NCBI GenBank assembly: GCA_946803715.1 | Contig: CAMPET010000613.1 | Span: 1,010 to 13,011 of the forward strand | DNA length: 12,002 nucleotides | Direction: 5' to 3' | Origin: Beroe ovata | Taxonomy: Eukaryota; Ctenophora; Nuda; Beroida; Beroidae | Shown here: positions 7,564 to 12,002 of the stretch, piece by piece | How the letters are laid out: each line of letters opens with the position of its first letter | Position numbering within the stretch: the stretch's first letter is position 1 | Program-made: the position numbers and the translations under genes | Notes under the pieces: model-generated | Databases searched by the model: none | Told to the model about the DNA's origin: nothing | Seen by the model: only the letters and a program-made list of their open reading frames with translations

Positions 7564-9590
7564 ATGCAAGTTCAACCCTCCCGTTTCGATGCTTGGCAAG
7601 CGATCAAGACAAACAAGTGTACCATGGACTATCTAAGAGACAGAATAGCACAACGACGGGACAGATTCCAGAAGATTTGTGATGGGACCGTCCCTGAAAC
7701 GGGGGACTCCCCAATGATCCCTGAAGCCGAGACGTCGATATTGGATGAGGAGGCCACCTCAAAACTACTGACCGAGCTCGAGGTTTGGGAGTTTGATGTC
7801 GAGAGATGATTATAAAGTCAGCAAGAGTCGAGTGGTAGACTCAATCTATACCTCTTTCAGGCTGGATGTGTTCCTGTTTCACTCACTGTACTAAAGGAGA
7901 AGTGCTCCATTGACAACAATATTAAGCTTGATAACACTCTTCAAAAGTTGTCATATCAAAAACTGATCACCCTAAAAACCACAGACGAGCTCAATGTTAT
8001 TTCAATCGAGACCAAGAAGGTGAGTCGTCTTTTAGAGTTGAGAAATCTAACCGTGTCATATTCATGATTCATCAGTTTCGAAATTCGAATTGAGTGGACC
8101 TTATCAATGCATGGATGAGTTCCTCATAATTTGGTCTCTCTGCAGATCAACTCTCTGCTTGGTCGGTTCGACAAGAAACGCAAGAGGCGAAAGCTGAACA
8201 CCTTGCTAACGGCGGAGAGTGCTGAGTTTCTACTGAACAAACCATCGGCTGTCCAATCGGAGAGCAAGAAACTGGGGGAGGAAATCCAGGCTCTTCTCAA
8301 CCACAAGAGTGCCAGGGAAAAGACAATCATCGAGAATTTGAAGAGCAACAAAACAGCACAGGTACAGATCTGTTCATAGCAATGAGAATGGAAATACCGG
8401 AATGTGACAGTGATTATCGAACTTGTTTTGTTTCAGGTCAGAGAGTTTTGTGAATGGGTCACGAGGCAGGAGTGTAAGCGTGGTAATGTGAAGTTTGGGT
8501 CATGCAAGAAGCTGCATTTCAGTGAGTACAGCTACCAGTGACAGAGATATTCTCATCCCAGTATAAATGCGTCACTTCAATGTGAGAATCTATCTTGCGA
8601 GTTGTGATCCTGACTCTAATAATTCTTCGTCAGGGAAGCTGATTCACAGTCACACAGACACCTCACTTGGTGATTGCTCCTTCCTTAACACCTGCTTTCA
8701 CATGGACACGTGCAAGGTGCTTATTTACTTCGCAAAGTTATTCCCCGATTGCACTGATCCTATAATTCCTAGAGATACAATATTATCTACACACGTGTCT
8801 CAGTACGTGCACTACGCTATTGATGAGGACGATCAGAGGAACCACATGAGACAGCAGCACAGGGAAGCCATGCAGACGCGAGCTAAGAACAGTGCAGCCA
8901 TGCTGGTTAGCGATAGCACCACTCTCAACACTACGACACCTGACCTAACACCTCCCCAGTGGATACAATGTGACATGTGAGTTTAACACGGCGGTGGTTG
9001 AATTCTGCTTGTATACTTTCATTCATTGGAAAGTCATGACTCCATCCCGATCAGTTTCATTTGAAAAAAGTGTTACTTTATTTGATGTTAAACTCAACTG
9101 AATATAGGTTTCAACATTGTTAACACTAAATGTCTTGTCCATTATCTCAGTCGGAAGTTGGACATGGATGTTATCGGCAAGTTCACGGTCATCATGGCAG
9201 ACCCTCCCTGGGACATTCACATGGAGTTACCCTACGGAACCATGACGGACGATGAAATGAGAAACCTGGGAATTGAGAAAGTTCAGGTGACCTGCTACTT
9301 TCCTGTGCTATCTCACTCAGATTCTCTGTCTTATAGAATCTGAGTCCGTCGTTTATTGCGAATCTCATGATCACGATCATATTTATGTTGTCCTGAAACC
9401 CGAAGTATTGTGGTATTGTTGAGGTCAGCGATGTCCTTGCAGGAGGACGGTTTCATCTTCCTGTGGGTGACAGGCCGTGCTGTGGAGCTTGGTCGAGAAC
9501 TTCTCCGAATTTGGGGATATGACAGAGTGGACGATATTATTTGGGTGAAAACTAATCAGTTACAGCGTCTCATCAGGACGGGCAGAACAG
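7564..9590 (+). CDS. METTL3: METTL3, m6A mRNA methyltransferase catalytic subunit, spliced, 3' end missing
   Basis: METTL3 pairs with METTL14 and WTAP in the nucleus to methylate adenosine in mRNA. Exons: 7564-7782 (or 7797), 7861-8019, 8146-8361, 8437-8521, 8634-8716, 8804-8976, 9151-9286 and 9443-9590, all phase-compatible. In order they show the leader helix ([20 protein letters not shown]), a basic nuclear-localisation stretch (DKKRKRRK), two CCCH zinc fingers (C-x7-C-x9-C-x3-H, then C-x5-C-x5-C-x3-H with [18 protein letters not shown]), and the catalytic domain with the DPPW motif at 9200-9211, [12 protein letters not shown] and WVKTNQLQR. About 406-411 residues are encoded. The match then stops at RTGRTG with an ordinary donor (gtaaat). 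The next family block (starting HWLNHG) and the last 100 or so residues, which include SAM-binding positions in the human protein, are not found in the rest of the window. Ending exon 1 at 7797 gives better length agreement with human METTL3, but its donor is poor. Confidence 0.93.
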
Positions 9591-9741
9591 GTAAATCACT
9601 AATTGGGGTAATTGGGTACAGGCAGATTAAAAGAGATGCTAAAACATGTGAGTTTATTCAGGTTTCTACCGCTTACTGAAAATGTATCAGTATCATATAC
9701 TCATTACGAACTCAGACAACCAAAATTTCACTTCAATCCGN
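9591..9741. other. Sequence after the last METTL3 exon, up to an undetermined base
   Basis: It begins with a plausible 5' splice site and looks like intron. It contains no METTL3 coding sequence. The undetermined base at 9741 is the only one in the window and marks weak assembly. The coding signal that follows belongs to a different protein, so a misjoin or deletion near here is likely. Confidence 0.55.
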
Positions 9742-10634
9742 ATTCAACATATAACTTGGGAGACGAGAAAAACAGCTCAATTGCTCGTGATAAAGTGTTG
9801 CCGGATGTTGCTCCATCCAGAGGGTAAGATGAGATTGTCATGTGAGCTTGAGACCATTCACTCTAATTTGACAGATAACTTGACTCATAACATGTTTTCG
9901 CTCACCAGTTTCTCCTGGAACGAAGGCATTCCTCCTTGGCAGAAAATACGACAAGAAAATGAGTCAATGGCTGTTTCAACTGAAAATGGTAAGTATTCAT
10001 ACGAACGTGAAATGCGTGTTCCTGATTGCGTCTAAGGCGGTCTTTCATGAAATAACTGATCCGGCATCTATTTTCAGAAGCAACCGAAAGAGAACTGAAT
10101 AGGTAACAGTTAACACCTGAATTCTCTAGCTTATATTGTTTCCTGTTTCTGGGACCTATACTCCTGTGACCTAGCTCCAAGTGTGACTCACTCATCCCTC
10201 AGTCCGGAAGCGAAAGATCAAGAATTTCTCCTCAATCTGCGGAAAGATTTTGTGGCAATGCAGGAAAAGCTTGATACACACCTCCATATTCGACTACGGC
10301 GAGTGTTTAGGTGAGATCCTAACCCATCTTCTCTACCCGTAACACCGTATATAGCGTTACTATTCTTTGGGGAAGTGAGATATGACCCTTTGAGAAGTTG
10401 ATGCTAGCTGCTGTCCTAGAGTGCCATCGGATTGATCTCTCTAACTAACAGAGGTGAGATATTTTCCTGGGTTTAGCAATCAGGTCTCCTTTATTCTTGC
10501 TTCCGTACGTCTCTTACCATAAAATAGACTTAAAACTTTACTCAATTTCAGCTCTCTCTCTCTCAATCTGTAACAAATTGATGGAGTCAACCAAGATCAA
10601 GTTACTACAGATCAACCATCAGGTCAGATTGTGA
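9636..10634 (+). CDS. Unrecognised helical protein, multi-exon model, start uncertain
   Basis: I do not recognise this gene. Open segments chain in phase through GT-AG introns: a first segment ending at 9823, then 9909-9988, 10078-10102 (25 bp), 10203-10310, 10422-10453 (32 bp) and 10552-10634, which ends in TGA. The first frame is open from 9612 with an ATG at 9636 but spans the N at 9741; its true start may be a splice site or lie in missing sequence. The middle reads [19 protein letters not shown], then a charged amphipathic stretch ([20 protein letters not shown]), then a leucine-rich part ending in [17 protein letters not shown], suggesting helices or a coiled coil. No catalytic motif or signal peptide is seen. 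The exon at 10422 must use the second of two overlapping AG acceptors, a weak point. The exons after 9900 are better supported than the first. Confidence 0.42.
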
Positions 10635-10806
10635 AGTTTGTGTTTCATTCTGTATGTGGGTGTTTGTTTTTTTTTCAATTTTACTCTTATTTTTGTGGTT
10701 TATGAACGTTATGAACTGGTAGCAGGCACAATTATTCTAACGATTATTCCCGCGTTATGCGATGTTCAAACTAATATCCAACGTTTTTATTAGCGTTAGA
10801 TGCATT

Positions 10807-12002
10807 ATGGATAGTAATGGTGATTTTAATGAGGAGGAGCAGCCGATTGTTGATTCTCCGGCTCACAAAAGTGGGTCAGATATTTTAGATGAAGATCTAG
10901 CAGACACTCCTGATAAAACTAGTAGGAACTCACTGACACTGAAGCAATCCCGTTCCTCTAGAGCCAGTTCCAAGAAGTCACTATCTGCTCTGATCAGTTC
11001 CGCCAAATCATTTCGATCCAGCACGCCCTCTCAGAATAGTTTGCCCAATCAGGCTTCTTCTGACAAGGACCTCGGTCTCAGTGAACGGAAAAGTTTAGTT
11101 CGACAGTCTCGAGTTTCTCTTGAAAACAATGGGGAGTTGTCGAGTGACCGGCCCTCTTCACGTCATGGATCTATGGCAAATATTCCTCAGCTAATTGTCC
11201 CAGATAATGAGACCTTGGACGACAAGTCTGAAATGGCAGCTGAGAAATCAAGATATCAGTTATCATCATCCAACCAGGAGCTCGAAAACTTTGAGTCTTC
11301 CAGAATTCTTCTAAAACCTTCCCACACTCCCAGCGCGCGCCCCCCTTGGGGGTCGCGGTCGGGAATCTCCCAGACAAATTCTGGCACATCTGAGTCAGGA
11401 AACAGAACCATGTCATCTGGAAGGCTTTCTTCACATTCAGGGAAAATAAGTTCAAATGCTGATTTGACATCATCTTCGCTCAATATCAAGGTTAAATCAC
11501 CGTCTAAACAATCTGTTGAGATGCCACATGGGGAAGAGGAGAAAATGGTCAATTTTGTCCCGTCTCTTGCTCTGATTGTTGGTGAAGTTAACTCTCGTTC
11601 TCAACTATCTGTTGGGATGCCTCAGGAAGAAGAAGAGCCTGTCCCTGAAATGTCGAAATCTGTCCCATCTCTCGGTCAGATTGTTGAATCTGAAGAGCGA
11701 ATCGAGGCTGAGGTTCTACCTGAATTCCCATCGCTCACAAGAGTGCAATCCCGCAAGAGTGAGACAGATACCGATGTTGGTAGAGGTGTTTCTCTCCCGA
11801 AACAACGCAGTCAACCGTCGGATAGGGTCTTGACATCTCTTGAAAGTATTGAGGCAGAAGCACTCCCTTCATTTCATGCGATCTCCGTGAATAACAACAA
11901 TTCCACTGTATCACAAGGGAGTCAGAGGAATATGAGACAAGTTAGCGGTCCTATTGTTCCAACAGTTGGGTCTGAAGAAATAGTTCAAGAGTTGCTAACT
12001 CC
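10807..12002 (+). CDS. Serine-rich, probably disordered protein of unknown function, 3' end beyond window
   Basis: A frame with no stop runs from ATG 10807 to the window end, 398 codons and two bases. The start has A at -3 and G at +4, and an acidic beginning (MDSNGDFNEEEQPIVDSP). The frame is open back to 10741, so an upstream exon could also join it. The product is rich in Ser, Glu, Lys, Arg and Gln, with clusters such as SRSSRASSKKSLSALISSAK, no hydrophobic segment and no known domain; it looks intrinsically disordered with many possible phosphorylation sites. Short degenerate repeats built on a hydrophobic-P-S-L/F core fall at about residues 251, 286, 307 and 353. It may be a separate gene 172 bp after the previous one, or a large exon of it reached through a donor near 10631. 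I cannot name a function. Confidence 0.65.
   Translation, partial: MDSNGDFNEEEQPIVDSPAHKSGSDILDEDLADTPDKTSRNSLTLKQSRSSRASSKKSLSALISSAKSFRSSTPSQNSLPNQASSDKDLGLSERKSLVRQSRVSLENNGELSSDRPSSRHGSMANIPQLIVPDNETLDDKSEMAAEKSRYQLSSSNQELENFESSRILLKPSHTPSARPPWGSRSGISQTNSGTSESGNRTMSSGRLSSHSGKISSNADLTSSSLNIKVKSPSKQSVEMPHGEEEKMVNFVPSLALIVGEVNSRSQLSVGMPQEEEEPVPEMSKSVPSLGQIVESEERIEAEVLPEFPSLTRVQSRKSETDTDVGRGVSLPKQRSQPSDRVLTSLESIEAEALPSFHAISVNNNNSTVSQGSQRNMRQVSGPIVPTVGSEEIVQELLT
11512..11685 (+). repeat. Degenerate coding duplication in the serine-rich gene
   Basis: Two adjacent segments (11512-11580 and 11608-11685) encode related strings: SVEMPHGEEE to VPSLALIV, and SVGMPQEEEE to VPSLGQIV. The DNA is also similar (tctgttgagatgcc against tctgttgggatgcc). 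A second related pair follows as IEAEVLPEFPSL (from 11701) and IEAEALPSFHAI (from 11848). This indicates growth by internal duplication. Confidence 0.7.

Noticed and set aside
9591-9679. METTL3 exon 8 reading through its donor ([12 protein letters not shown]...)
   Set aside because: It runs only to a stop at 9677-9679 and shows no METTL3 similarity after RTGRTG, so it is intron sequence unless transcripts show otherwise.
9909-9988. An alternate frame of this exon reads [12 protein letters not shown], resembling the METTL3 C-terminal block SPGTRKIELFGR
   Set aside because: The similarity is short and one residue out of register. Neither the preceding METTL3 block nor the following QPNW part is present in any nearby frame, and another frame of the exon fits a phase-consistent chain with its neighbours. 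Probably chance.
1-12002. CRISPR arrays, bacterial operons, tRNA or rRNA genes
   Set aside because: None was seen. The spliced animal-type genes show the window is eukaryotic nuclear DNA, and the tandem repeats lack the spacer structure of a CRISPR array.

Overview
The window is eukaryotic, most likely from a gene-dense invertebrate animal. The genes are recognisable orthologues of animal proteins: the OXA1 membrane insertase, WDR7/Rabconnectin-3 beta and the m6A methyltransferase METTL3. They are split by very short GT-AG introns, mostly about 70 to 175 bp. I cannot name the species. A compact early-branching animal genome such as a sponge would fit, but this is inference. One base (9741) is an N, so this is draft assembly.

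Layout. Positions 1-318 hold two copies of a 172-bp tandem repeat. Positions 518-2132 on the minus strand hold eight exons of an OXA1L-type mitochondrial insertase whose 3' end is missing. An intron of it carries a 14-bp minisatellite. Positions 2133-3029 are an intergenic stretch between divergent genes; it holds a possible small terminal-inverted-repeat element and a near-perfect palindrome upstream of WDR7. Positions 3030-7109 are a complete, intronless WDR7 gene of 1359 codons. Positions 7110-7563 are its 3' flank. Positions 7564-9590 hold eight exons of METTL3, which stops before the last part of its catalytic domain. From about 9636 to 10634 a chain of small phase-compatible exons suggests an unrecognised gene. 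From 10807 to the window end an open frame of 398 codons encodes a serine-rich, probably disordered protein with short internal repeats.

The genes do not form a pathway: mitochondrial membrane insertion, V-ATPase/vesicle regulation and mRNA methylation are unrelated. They are housekeeping genes that happen to be neighbours. I found no clear undescribed system. The items most worth checking are the abrupt loss of the METTL3 C-terminus beside the N, an in-frame 87-bp METTL3 intron that splits a zinc finger, the intronless WDR7, and the two unrecognised genes at the right end.
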